From assembly GCA_003339415.1 (NCBI GenBank), contig PDHQ01000115.1, positions 38,998 through 102,997 on the forward strand: a stretch of 64,000 nucleotides of DNA, read 5' to 3'. Position 1 is the stretch's first letter. Each line of letters opens with the position of its first letter. A program made the position numbers and the translations under genes. Of this stretch, positions 43,352 to 55,345 are shown piece by piece. This stretch comes from Ophiocordyceps camponoti-saundersi (nom. inval.) (taxonomy: Eukaryota; Ascomycota; Sordariomycetes; Hypocreales; Ophiocordycipitaceae). The notes below the pieces were generated by a model that searched no databases, had not been told where the DNA came from, and worked only from the letters and a program-made list of their open reading frames with translations.

Positions 43352-44393
43352 TTTGATGGGGTTTTTTTTAGATTTGATTATGGATTTGAGGTTGAGGTTT
43401 GAGGATTGGAGGGAGGGAGATGGATGAGGTTGAGAAGGGAGAGATAGAGATGGATGGATGGATGGATTTGCCTTTATACCCCGTCATCATCGCCTCCTAC
43501 TATGTAATACCGCCTGCCTGCTACCAGCTGCCAGCTTTCCAACCACCGTCATCATCATCCCATCCGTTCAATTCTGCACCATGACGTCAGCCCTTCTTTC
43601 CCCCCTTCATCACGATCACGATGGGGGGGGTAACTTGAGCAAGTCCAGGTGACGCTTACAAGCTAGGCAAGTACGGATACAGTATTTCCCCCTCCTCCTC
43701 CTCTTCCCCCTCCTCCTCCTCCTCCTCTTCCCCCTCCTCCTCCTCCTCCTCATCACCCTCCCCTTCAACTACCGTCTCACAACCAACCAACCCTATCCGT
43801 ACAGCTTACCTAGCTATTTACGTCCCATCTTACCTCTATAGAGAACCTCACCTACGTAACGCACAACAGGCATCGTCCTGCCTTGATTCTAACCTTTGTT
43901 CTCCTGTCGCCACCCCCCTTCATGTCTCTCTTTTCTCCGGCTTTCGTTCGTTAGGCTGATGCAAGGCACGTGCGGCTGATGAGTATGACGTCGTTTTGTT
44001 CGTCTTGATTTTCGCTTTCTTGATTTAGCTCCCGTCTATGTACAGACATATATGTAGGTATAATCTCATAGTGTCCCGTGTATATTTGTAGGTGAGACGT
44101 AGGTGTAGGAGAGAGTGGGTGAAGAGGAGGAAAAACTTGCATAGAGAAAGGAGATAAAAAAAAAAAGACGCGGTGAAATCTAAGTATATCCATCTATATA
44201 TTCGTACACAAGAGTGTGAGGATGAACAAGTGTTCTCGTCAACAGCAGATAATGAGAGAGACACACACACAGAGAGAGAGAGAGAGAGAAAGATGATATG
44301 AGAAAGAGACGATACATCAAGAAAATATAAACAAGAGAAGAAAGAAAGAAGAGAGGAGAGGAGAAAGAAAGAAAAAAAAAGGAAGAAATGATT
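43352..44393. other. intergenic stretch upstream of the small membrane protein
   Basis: Promoter region of the small membrane protein and 3' flank of MRS2. TACGGATA at 43672-43679 and TATCCGTA at 43794-43801 flank a (CTC)n tract (about 43688-43752). A GA microsatellite lies at about 44268-44290. No gene is seen. Confidence 0.45.
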
Positions 44394-46123
44394 TCACCTC
44401 CACCAAGACTTCTTCGCCGCCATAGCCCTCTGCATATGAGCCCTCCTCAACATCTCCCTATTCCTCGAATCCAACATACCCAACGCGCCATCATCCCGAA
44501 ACGTAAGCCCCCTAGGCAAGTGAGGACTCTCATGGCTCATCATCTTAATGCGCTGCACGCGCCGCAGCTTCGCGAGCCCGTACCAGCACACCAGCAACGA
44601 CATGACGGTCGACAGGCCCGTCACCGTGCCGAAGCCCCACGACGTCTCCTCGATGAAGTTGTCGAGGTTCATCCCGTACAGCCCGGCCAGGAAGGTGCCC
44701 ATGGCCAGGCCCAGCGTGCCGACGCTGAACTTGAGGTCGAGCAGCATGAGGGAGTTGCGGTTGGCGTCGAGGATGGCGCGGACGCTGTTGTTGAGCCCCC
44801 GAGTGTCTTTGTCAGTTTAAAATGCCCAGCTCAACAAAGGAAGTTGGAAGAAGCAGAAGAAGAAGAAGAGACGGGTATAAAAAAGGGGTGGAAGCCTACA
44901 TCTCCTCCGTGTTCCGTATCCCCGACACCAAGTTCCCCGCCTCCTGCACAATCTCGTCCGTGAGCTTGTGATACGACTCGAGCAGCATCTCAACCTCAGT
45001 ATGATCGTCCGTCCCGCGCCTTCGACAAGACTTCTTCTCGCCCGCCTTCTCCGTCAGGTACATAGCCGAGAGGTCGTCGTCGGCGTCGAGCAGCTCCTCG
45101 ATGGCGTCCCTGACGAGCTTGGCCTTCTGCTCAAAGGTGCTGACGCGCTTGGAGAGGATGAGCAGCACGCGGAGCTTATCCCTGTCGATGTCGTCCTCGA
45201 GCTCGCTGAGGATGTGCATGACGGGCTCGCGCACGGCCTCGAAGTCGGCTTCCATCTCCGACGTCACCGACGTCAGCACCGCTTCCAGCGCGCGGAACTC
45301 GTACGGTAGTCCGTTTATCCCCTGCGGCGACGGCTTCTGCAGCTTGCCTTGCAGGTCGTACATAAAGGCCGATTGCGGGTAGGAAGTCTTGGAGCCGAAG
45401 ACGTCGAAGAGGAAGACTCGGTCGTGCTTGATCAGCACTTTGAGATGTAGGAGGTTCAGGAGTATGGCTGATGGCCGGACCAGGATGTGAGGCAGATTGG
45501 ACGAGTCGATCTTGCGCAGGTCTCGAGGGAGCAGGCCAAACTAAAAAAAAGGCGCAGAGTCAGTCAGTCGGTACAACACCAAATGCAGAGAAGAGCATCT
45601 CTCTCTCTCGTCTTGCCTTGGCAATGAGTTCCGTCTTCTTAAACTCGCCGTCCGTCAGGATGACCTTTCCATTCTCATCCACCTCCGTACATCGCAGCAT
45701 AGGCTCCAAAGCAGCCTTGGCCGTGAGCACCCGCCGACTGTTAAACATGGACGACCCTCCCGGCGCGAACTCGTCGACATCCTTCCACAGCGCCCTGACG
45801 CCGCCTCTTCTCCGCCCAGAGGAAGCGCCCAGAAGCAGCCTATCCTTCCAACTCGTCTTCTTCTCCTCTTTCTCTTTAGTCTGAGCCGTCGTCGTCGTCG
45901 TCGTCGTCGTCGTCTCCTTTCCTTTCGCAGTCGTGCTGTAATGCGAGAGTCGAAACCTGACCAGCCCGTGACGTCCTCCGCTCCAACACAGAGGCAATTT
46001 CCCCCCGCAAGCTGAAGAAGACGAAGAAGAGGCGCAAAGTCTCCCTTCCACCTCCGTCTGCGATTGTAGGAACCGGAGAAGGCGCCGGGACGGGGCCGTC
46101 GGTCGTCGAGTAGCCGGTTGCAT
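44394..46123 (-). CDS. MRS2: mitochondrial Mg2+ channel Mrs2/Lpe10 (CorA family)
   Basis: Three exons, 46123-45617, 45540-44900 and 44784-44394, 512 aa. The Arg-rich N-terminus (MQPATRRPTAPSRRLLRFL) looks like a mitochondrial presequence. Downstream are the CorA/Mrs2 blocks: ELIAK joined to FGLLPRDLRKIDSS, LPYEFRALEAVL, and a long coiled region. At the exon 2/3 junction is NTEEIVRAILDANRNSLMLLDLKF. Two membrane helices follow, the first ending in the family signature YGMN (about 418-421). The channel imports Mg2+ across the inner membrane. Intron 1 (76 nt) has a GC donor (AAG/GCAAGA) and ends TTTTAG; no GT donor preserves the conserved junction. Intron 2 is 115 nt. Confidence 0.94.
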
Positions 46124-46583
46124 AACCAGAGCAGGGAAGAAGAGAAAGGAAAAATCTTCCCCGTTCGAAAACACGGCGGCGATTTGAAGAAGAGGGAGAA
46201 GGGAAGGAAGTAAAGAGCCTCTCCTCGCTCCGATCGACTTCGTCTGTGATCCTTGTGTATTTTCTTTCTGTCTCGAATCTCAATCGCAACTTTTTTTTTT
46301 TTTTGCCCATGGTCTTTTCCTTATCGCCGATAAGGAAACCGGGAAGAATGTCTGCCACGGATAAATAAAACGGACCAAAAATCATCCGAACTTTCTCCCT
46401 CCCCCGGTGTCGGCTTACTCGATTTCCCTGACCTACAGGTGCTAGCTTACTATAGGCTATTAGCACATTCCTACATGCCTTACCAGGAGAGAAAGCAACA
46501 GACTCATCTCCTCCTCCTCTCTCTCTCTCCCCTTCCCGCCCATCACCATCACCATCACCATCGTCATCCACCAACCCACCACA
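46124..46583. other. divergent promoter between MRS2 and the F-box-like gene
   Basis: The 460-bp region contains a T12-14 tract near 46291-46304 and a (CATCAC)n run just before the plus-strand ATG. No gene is seen. Confidence 0.4.
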
Positions 46584-47705
46584 ATGCAAGGCCAAAAAAC
46601 ACCAATCGTCGTCCGCGGAAAGCGCAAATCCCGCTCTCACCCACCCTCAATGCAACGACAAGGACAACAACCAACAGCCCCCCACCCGCCCACAAAGATG
46701 AGGAGATCCCTCCAATCAGTCCTAGCATCCCGCTCCTCCGGCCCGCGAAGACCACTCACCCCACTCAGACGACTATCGCGTCTCGAATGCCTCCCCGCCG
46801 AGCTGCTAGAGAGCATCCTCCTCTACAGCTGCAACCTGTCTCTCCCGCGCGCGAGCCCCGTGCTAGGCGTCAAGCTCTCGCAGCGAGCGACGCTGCTCCG
46901 TCTCTTCATATGGGGCTTTCACGATACGTGGCAGCAATGGTTCGGCATCCCCGCCAGCCTGGCCGTTCACCACGTCCCCCAATCTATAGACGAGGAGTCG
47001 ATACCCTGTCAGGGCGACCCCGTCCTTCAGGGAGACATCCTTCACTTGCCCTGGGTGGACATCGACTTTATCCTTCAGGCACAACAGACGTGGGCCGACC
47101 ACTACGCCCGCGACCGATGGTATCAGCACAGCTGCCTCTGGCATGAACAAGGCGACGACGGTAACAAAAACGAAGCTACGAAACATGACAACCACCACCA
47201 CCACCACGTCGCAGGCGGCTTCTCCCACTTCAACGCCCGAGCCTGCTTCGAACTCGACTTCCACCAAGCAGTCAAGTCCTCCCTCCCCTTCCGCCAATGG
47301 CCCGAATGGCGCACGCAAGACGTGCACCCACTAGCCCGCATGCCACGACCTCTCCTAACCGGTCCATGGAACGAAGAACAGCTCCGCCGCCTCTTCTGGC
47401 TCACCCGCGGCGGCATAATGATGGACCACAAGGACCGGCCCGTGCCTCCGTGGGAGATCAAGCTCCGATGCCTGGAGAACGCGGTGGTGCGGGCGCCGGA
47501 GCCCAACGCTCTCGTCGCAAACTGCCTCATGGGCTGCTGGATCTACGTCTACATCCCGCGCGAGGTCGTCGCCCGCCAACTGGCTCAGCTGGAGAAGCGG
47601 ATCGAGTGGGGCGCCGACTCGGCCGAGAGCAAGAAGATTCTTCGCTGGGCTTGGGATCTGTTGTTTCTGTGCATGCAGTTGCCGGATTGTCGTCTTTTGG
47701 CTTGA
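46584..47705 (+). CDS. F-box-like protein
   Basis: A 373-aa single-exon frame from ATG 46584. A basic N-terminal tail is followed by an F-box-like segment (about 67-115: LSRLECLPAELLESILLYSCNLSLPRASPVLG). F-box proteins recruit substrates to SCF ubiquitin ligases through Skp1. The rest is Trp-rich and globular-looking (FIWGFHDTWQQWFG, LPWVDIDFILQAQQTWADHYARDRWY, WPEWRTQDVHPLA), with a five-His run from repeat expansion. The C-terminal helix is KKILRWAWDLLFLCMQLPDC. From memory, many filamentous fungi have uncharacterised single-F-box proteins with this layout. The target is unknown. Divergent from MRS2. Confidence 0.75.
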   Translation: MQGQKTPIVVRGKRKSRSHPPSMQRQGQQPTAPHPPTKMRRSLQSVLASRSSGPRRPLTPLRRLSRLECLPAELLESILLYSCNLSLPRASPVLGVKLSQRATLLRLFIWGFHDTWQQWFGIPASLAVHHVPQSIDEESIPCQGDPVLQGDILHLPWVDIDFILQAQQTWADHYARDRWYQHSCLWHEQGDDGNKNEATKHDNHHHHHVAGGFSHFNARACFELDFHQAVKSSLPFRQWPEWRTQDVHPLARMPRPLLTGPWNEEQLRRLFWLTRGGIMMDHKDRPVPPWEIKLRCLENAVVRAPEPNALVANCLMGCWIYVYIPREVVARQLAQLEKRIEWGADSAESKKILRWAWDLLFLCMQLPDCRLLA

Positions 47706-48679
47706 GGATTTCCTTATGGAGGGGCTTTCAAGGGGGGTTTGTTTTTTTTTTTGAGATTTTGACTTGCTCACTTGGGTTTTTGATCCAGACAGACCATGTG
47801 GCAAGAAGAGGAGGGGGGATATTTACTTTTATATACGGATATCAAGACGAGGGCTGTGACAGAGTAGAGCATAGAATGTAGATCTACACCTTGCCATACA
47901 CACAATATACGATGAAAGACATGCATGCCATGACATACATACAGTCACACCTTATGGAAACACCATCTTACATAAAGCACGTGTCAACTCTCACGCTCAT
48001 TCATAACATGTGCTTTCTCTTCTCACCTCACTGACAGATAGACGCCTCACCAATGCACATTCAAACGCACAAAAACGAACACAAACAAACATAAACGCAG
48101 CATAGGTAACAAGCTTTTAGCTTCTCTAATCGTACATACATACGTCCGTACTTATATAACCTAACCCACCGCCTTCATTCTCCCCTCCTCTCACCACTCC
48201 CCTCACCACTCTCCTCACCACCAACATCCAACATCTCATCACCTCCCCTCCCAACTCGACACCTCATCCTCACGGGGGAAAAAAAAACCATCATTACGCT
48301 CCCATTTCCCTTTTCAGCTCTCGTTCAACGAATGTAAAAGACCCAGTACGCCGCTGAGCGGTAAATAGAGGGAGGAAGGGGGGAAACGAGGAAAAAGGCA
48401 AAAGATAGACGAGTGGGAAAAGAAGGAAGGGGGGAAACTGAAGAGGAAGAAAAAAAAAAGGGGGGGGACGAGTCGAAAGGAATGTTCGCATCACCAGCGA
48501 CGACGCGTACGTACGTTCCGCGTCAAGGTGCCGGCTTCGTCAGGAACGAGGACAAGGCATCGGCGGGATTCGTGTCCGACCATCGAGGTAGGTTCACACA
48601 CCACAAGGCCCTTCTGCCCGTAGATGTGACTGTGAGACTTTTCCCCCCTTTGTTTTTTTTTCTTCTTCCCATAATGCCA
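47706..48679. other. convergent 3' region between the F-box-like and cyclin genes
   Basis: About 970 bp with TACGGATA at 47834-47841, TACATACA islands (about 47935 and 48135) and A- and G-rich tracts (about 48275-48470). No gene is supported. Confidence 0.45.
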
Positions 48680-50921
48680 TCAATTCAGGATGTCGTTCCA
48701 CCGTAAGAGGCCCAGAGCGGAGTGGACCGAAGCCGCCTCGGCCGAGCAGCAGACACGCTTACCCGGTCCGCCCGAAGCGGAATGCACGGGAAACCGCATG
48801 CCAGGCTGCACCATCGACACCGGCCAGCTCGTGCCGGACAACCCCTGATGGCGGGCCAGCATCTCGCGAACGTTATCCTGCAACGGTCCATCGCCCGACG
48901 AGGTGGGCCTATCCCGCTTCAGCAGATTGGCGGGCGCCGGATCCTCGACGGCGCCGGCGAAGCGAGCTTGGTTATGGAGGTCTTGAAGGGCTGACACGGC
49001 CTCTCGCATGGCCATTGCTTCGGCCCTCAGGTCGCGCTCACGCTCGTGCCTCTTCAGAGGCGCGTCCACGTAGAGGTCCTTTACCAGGATGGGTATTGGC
49101 ATTGGTACCGGGTAAGGCCTGTCGGGGTAGACATCGGGCGACGACGTCAGGCGGCACTCGTCTTGGTCCTCGAGGACTGTCGGCACCGACGGTCGTCCGC
49201 AAGCCCGCTCCGTGACCCTCGACGCTCGGCATCGCAACGGCACACTGCCACAGTGGATCGCGCTGGCGAGAGAGGAAGAGGTCGACGAGCGCGACGAGCG
49301 CGACGACGAGTCGGAGACCATCGAGTCCGGCGAGGACGCCGTCGAGACCGAGTTGGCGAGCGACGATCGGCGCGAGAGATGATGATAGTACCCCTGCGGC
49401 GACGACGTGACGGAGCAGGGGAACCTGTCGAGACTTTGTGAGGCGCTGAGACAACCGGCCTGAGCCATGGCCAGCCCCATGGCGCCGCTCTTGCCCGCCA
49501 CCACCTGCGGAGGCGCACTCGCTGCAGGAGTGCAGAGTCCGCCAGTGTTGGGCGTGAGACGAGGTGTCGGCAGCGAGCCGAGCATCGGCGCCGGACGGCA
49601 CGTCGGTAGGGTCGAGGCCGGCGATACGGGAGCGACGGGGCGACTGGGCGGCGCCGGCATGGAAGGTAGCGGGCTCGATGTGGAGGAGACAGGGCTCGGT
49701 ATGTCTTCTTGGGAGACGGGCATATTCAGAATGCTACGTGGCGACAAGACCGACAGGTCGCTCGTCCTGGCCGGGAGACCAGTCTGAGAGCTGCGGGCAA
49801 GGACCTCGACGTTGGTAAGCGACGGCTCGAGCCGCATGATGAAGCGCTGCCATTTGACGACTTGTAAGCGGCCCAGGGCGGCGAAGGCGGCGGTAGAAGC
49901 GTGGTCTGCTGGCGGCGGCGGCGGTGGCGGCGGCATGGACTTGAGAACGATGTCGGTCCAGCGCTTGAAGACGTCGTCGGCGATGTGCAGTTTCCAGTTG
50001 ACGGCGAGGAGGAAGGCCATCTCGTTCTGGTTTATCTCAAGCGTGTTGAGGCCTGAAATCTTGCTCCAGGCACGGGCCGAGTAGTTGCGATCCTGCAGAT
50101 ACTTGGAGGCCAGGATGAGTGCGGCGAGGAACATGCGACGACCGCACTGCAGGGCGCGATGGCCTGGTGAATGATCCTTTTGTTTCTCGGTGTGGTTTGG
50201 GATGCGAGCCTTGATGAGGATGAGATAGTAGAGAGCGACCTGCAGAGTCGAGTAGCTGGTACGCGAGCGCCGCAGCGTCTCCTGGATAAAGATGCGCAGC
50301 GAGAGAACGGCCTTGTGGCCGGGCTCACTGCGGCAGCGGACGGACAGGGGCCAGATTGCCTCCACGATGTGCGTCGACGAGTCTGACGCAGATCGGCCTC
50401 AGATATGGGGACGGGAGGAACGGGGTGGAGGGAGGGCTGAACATACCGACGAGGCCATCGACAAAGTTGATCCTGCGGTCAGAGTGGCGGACCAGGGCAG
50501 GGGGCGCTGCCAAACCGCGTCCATGATAAGAGGCGGAGGAGGTGCGGCGAGGATTTAGCCGCAGCTCGGAAGGGACAGTATCGACTGGCGGCGGTGGCGG
50601 CGGTGGCAGAATTATAGGAGGCAAGTGGACAGCCTTCGAGGGGTGTGGATGGCGGTTGTGGAAAGATTCCCAGTCGGAGCTCGTGGTAGGGAGACAGTTG
50701 TCGTCTGACAGCGGCTGGGGGGCGACGTCGACGCTCAGCGAGGACGAGGCAAACGAGCCAGCGGACGAGGTTGCAGACGGGGACGTAGAAGAGGACGAAG
50801 AGGAGGACGTAGAAGAGGACGTAGAAGAAGACGTAGACAAGGATAGGGACGAGAGTCTAGCCGGGTTGAAGCGGTCGTAACGGCGAGAGTCGGCATGAGC
50901 GTTGTCGGCGCTGTACGTCAT
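48680..50921 (-). CDS. Pho85-type (Pcl) cyclin
   Basis: Two exons, 50921-50447 and 50382-48680, 725 aa. The 64-nt intron (GTATGT...CAG) falls inside the cyclin region and joins FVDGLV to DSSTHIVEAIWPLSV. The N-terminal part is Ser/Thr-rich with a Pro run. The cyclin box (about 160-280) has VLSLRIFIQETLRRSRTSYSTLQVALYYL, then MFLAALILASKYLQDRNYS, WSKISGLNTLEINQNEMAFLL and VNWKLHI. These match Pcl1/2-like G1 cyclins that activate the Pho85 kinase. The long C-terminus is disordered, with many Ser-Pro/Thr-Pro sites suited to CDK feedback. Which Pcl paralogue this is cannot be settled by eye. Confidence 0.9.
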
Positions 50922-53065
50922 CTTCGGGATTATTCTCGTTCAAGGAGGTTGCCAGTCGCTATCGCGGTAGTACTCGTTTGTCAGACGGCGCGGAGGCGTC
51001 TTGACGGTAGCGATCTACGCTGCTGTAGATGGCGCAAGACGGATCAGACCGGGAGGCGAGACGAGGAGGACGGCGACGGCGACTGGCGTAAGAGGATCGA
51101 AGCGTGCATGAGGCATTGCGACAAGGAGGTCGAAGTTGAGGCTGACGGTAGCTTGCTTGAATTTACAAGGCTACCATCAGGTTAGCGAGAAGACGAAGAC
51201 GATGGTGGTGATGGTGATGGTGATGGTGATGGCGGTGATGGTGATGATGGCGATGATGTTGTTGAAGAAGACGAAAGTAGTTCGATGGAAGGAAGAGGGA
51301 GTGCGTCCAGTTGACTTTATATCGATCGACACAAGGTGAAGACGGGAAGTAAACAGAGAAGAAAAAAAAGAATCGGTGCTAATGCCTGAGGTGAGCGTGA
51401 GCCAGCAGTTGCGTGGCGTGGTTGCTGGCGTGACTCGATGGTCCGGGGGGGGGTGTGTGTGTGTGAGTGAGAGATTGAGTGTGTGTGTACTTTTTTTTTT
51501 CCCTCCCCCTTGGTTTGGTGTCGCGGTGGCGACAGGGCCGTTGACTTGGCTGAGGGTGACTGATATGGGGGGCGTGTGTTGTGTTGGGCGAAGTCGGAGC
51601 GCCAGACGAAATGGCGTCACTGCGACCGTCTTGGGAGCCTAAAACCGGACGGTCCCTCGTGACAAACAGAGAGAAAAAAAAATCGACTCTCTTTTGCTCT
51701 CTCTCTCACTCTCTCTCTCTTCTCTCTCTCACGCCCGGGATGGGGTTAAAGGGAAATAAAATGTACTGGTGACAACCCAAGCGGCTGTGCGAACAAAACG
51801 GACGGACAACGGCGGACAGTGATCGAGCCTCCCCCCCCGACTCCGAGAGAGGAGGGTAAAATAGAGGGAAGTGATTTAGACAAAAATAAATCGAGGCCGA
51901 GCGGAAACTGACGAGGCGCGGGAGACGCGGCTCTGCTGACTGGACTGGACTGGACTGGACTGTGTGTCTGTCTGTCTGTCCGTAGTCCGTCTCTGACTCT
52001 CTGACTCTCTCTGACTCTCTCTCTCACTCTTTTTTTGTTCTCACTCTCTCACTGATAGACTCTCTCTCTCTCTCACTCTCACTCACTCCCTCACTCACTT
52101 TTTCTTTCAGGCCGACACGCGTAAAATAAAAGGGGGGGGCGGGGAAGATGGGGATAGACAGGGGGGGGGGGGGGGGAGGCGTTTAAACTGAGTGGAGAGC
52201 ACAAACCCAAGAAGACGAAGAAGACCGAAGCGAAGACGGAAGACGAAGACGAAGAAGGAGAAGAAGAAGAAGAATCCGAGCAGATTCGCTCACTGCAAGA
52301 TCATCATTGTCGCCATGACTTTGGCGGCGAACAGTAACTGACTAGGTAGATGATCAAAGGAGAAGGAGGAGGCAAACAAAAAAAGAGGGGAAGAGAAGGA
52401 GAGAGGGAAAAAATAGGAGAGGGAAAAAATAGAGCAGGACGAACGAACGAGAGGTTTCGAACCGCCTTTTTCCAGCGTGTTATTTTGCCGCCCCCCTGTT
52501 GGAAAGAAAAAATGCAAGTGCGTAGGAAAACATGTACAGACCGATGGTTGGCGCACGAGAAAATGTATTTTCTCTCGCTTTCTATGACTGATCTATACTT
52601 TTCTCGCGCGGGGTGTGGAGTAGACGGTACCTCTTCCCTAGCGATGGTAAGAGCAGCAAGCAAGAAGGAAAAAAAAGCTGACACAGTCCTCGCCACAGAT
52701 GAACAGCGTGGCATGGACGGATGGTGATGGGGAGGCACCTACGCGCCATCCGCCGCACAGCCTTGGCCCCGTCGCCGACAGATAAGCCGGCATGTACCGC
52801 CTAGCAAAAGCCGTTTAAACTCTGAACTGAATTCCCCTCTTTTTTTTCTTTCCATCTGTCTGTTCTATCCTTCTCGTCTTCTCTTTCGCCTCTTCTTTTA
52901 TAGAGCTGCAGCGAGGAGGTTGATAATCAAAAGAAAACCAACTCTAAGGAAATGAAATGATATATCCATGAATATTCTCAATAGAAAAGGAAAAAAGAAA
53001 AGAAATAGATTGGAAAGAAATTCTCCGCATTCGGCCGACGCGGATAAACAAGACAGAGTTTTTCC

Positions 53066-53096
<31 letters not shown>

Positions 53097-55345
53097 ATAA
53101 CGGAAGAGAAAGAAAAAGGTCGCCGTCCAAACTCGGTCGGAGTCGCCGGGCGCCTGGAACTCGCTCAGGTCCCCCTTTTACCAAACCCATAGGCCGAGAC
53201 CTCTTCGATCTCTCCCGATCATTTTATTCACTCTGTTCTTTTATTTTTTTGTCATTCGCTTAGTTCATCACCAAAGCGCGCTTCTATGCGGTAGAAAGGC
53301 ATCTAGGAAAAGAAGAACGAAAGAAAGAAAGCATGAGGGGAAAAGAGGCAAAAACAACACGTGTGTGCTAGCAGTAGCCTAGGTATGTACCTTGTGAGTT
53401 GCAGTTATCCGTGAATTCCCCGGCGTTAATGCAACGAAACCTCTAACCCTCTCCTCACTCCTCACTCTCTCAAATCCTTCCGTGTCACCGCACCAACCAA
53501 CACCTAACCCAACTAACCAACCAACCGCCCAACCAAACCCCCGCAGCCCCCCTTTTTAACCGCTCTCTTTCACTACCTATTGAATAGCTAATCTTTTCCT
53601 CTCCCCGGTGTTGTACCGCTTCGTTTCTATCAAATATGTTGTACGGAGTACATACGGCTCAGATATGCAAACACGATAATTCTCGAACTCCCTTCCCCTT
53701 TCGCCACCAGCTCCCAGCTGAATATCCCTCCTTGTTCTCATGTGAAATACAAAAAAAACACCACTCCGGAAGCAGCCTCCTGCTTCTCCTCCACACGCAG
53801 ATGACTCGATCCTATTTCGCCAATACGGAGTAATCACGAACAACTAGTACCTACAGCGTGCAGGCTACATGCATGACTCGCCCCAGCCTCCCCCCTCCCC
53901 CCTATGTCCTTCTTTAGCATCTCATTTCTAATACCTAGCTCGAGGTTTTTTTCCCATGTTTTCCAAGGAGCAAGGAGGCGAGAAAGACACAAGGGGAAAG
54001 CAGACCGGGATAGGAAGAAAGCAAACACGAGGCACGACTGCGCCTCGACGCGCCACCCGGGTGGCTGGTAACCCCCCCCCCCCCCCCTCCCCCCTAAAAG
54101 AAGTCCCCAACCAAGCTCTAAGCGCTATGCTCAGTCATACGGTCTACCCCTTACTCATTCTAAGTCACAGCTCCGAACTTTTCCACGGCGCCATCTCGAC
54201 GAAGCCCTGCCCAGCTGGGAGGAAAAATTTTTCCCACCTTTCCACCTTGTAATTAATAATAAAGAAGGAAAAAAATCCTCCGATAACGGGCCGAAGGAGA
54301 GTAAAGACTATCGTATTCGTAGGCAGACACTTGAGAGAGGAAGAGAATGAACGAAAGAAGGAAAGACGACGTGAAAGATCTCGTGATAAAAAAAAAACAG
54401 TCCGGTCTGACTCACACCATAGATAACGTTAGCATCCCCTGTCCATTCACGCTTCACCCCTTAAACATCTGTAGCCTACCCTACACACGACCCCCTTTTC
54501 AGCTCGACGACACTTCCCACCCAAGAGTCATCACCATCACCATGTCAATGCTCGCCCGACTATTACGCCCATAACGGCCGTGACATACATGCATATACCT
54601 GCCTAGGTACCTGCAAACACACGTAAAAATGGAATTCTCCGATGACCGCAGCTCACTGCCTACCCGTGCCTAATTATTGCCTATGCCTGCCTGCCTACCT
54701 ACCTACCTACACATCTACCTTCCTACCACCTACCTGGGGTGACGCAACCCCCCTCTTCGCCAAGTGCTGACCATGCCTCATCCTCGCGCCTCAGCTCCAC
54801 TGCACCCGCCGGGACATGCCATGGTGGCCTGGAGATAACGTGATGCCTGCTTCTCTCCCCAACCCGCAACGCTGGATACGCCCGCCGAATCTGCCTGAGC
54901 TCGTAATCGCCTATCCCACCATCTGTAACCCGTAGTGCCAGTCAACCGTCGAAGCCGTTGCACATGCGCGTCCGCAACCGGCCGAAGAGGCACCCCATAT
55001 CCTTCCCACCCACATGCATATGTATGTATACATATATACGCGCGCTGTGAGATCCCAGTCACACGATTCCCAATCATAGCTCCGGCACCGGCCCATGAAA
55101 ACACATCACACCCACCCCGAGGATGAATACTTACGAGAAGAAGAAACACATGAGCCCGACGTGGAACCGAGGACGCGGCGACGCGTCAGGCGCAATAGCT
55201 ACCGATTTATTCCCTGTCTTCTCTCAAGTGAGAGAACCTGAGCTCGAGTTTTTAGTCTGGGTACACATAGAATACCTCTCTCTCCCAGTCAATGCATACC
55301 AATGTCTTCTGTTCATCAGGTCTCCGTCTACGACGCTGAAGCACC
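50922..55345. other. 4.4 kb gene-free region upstream of the cyclin
   Basis: No coding gene or tRNA is supported. Left part: (GGTGAT)n near 51205-51260, (GT)n near 51452-51470, GACTCTCT and CT runs (about 51985-52090), and a 15-16 G run near 52161. Middle: (CT)n at about 53070-53090. Right: CCTACCTACC and TACATA-type repeats at about 54660-54735 and 55020. It may carry the long promoter or 5' leader of the cyclin. The rightmost part is the 3' flank of SUB2. Confidence 0.5.
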
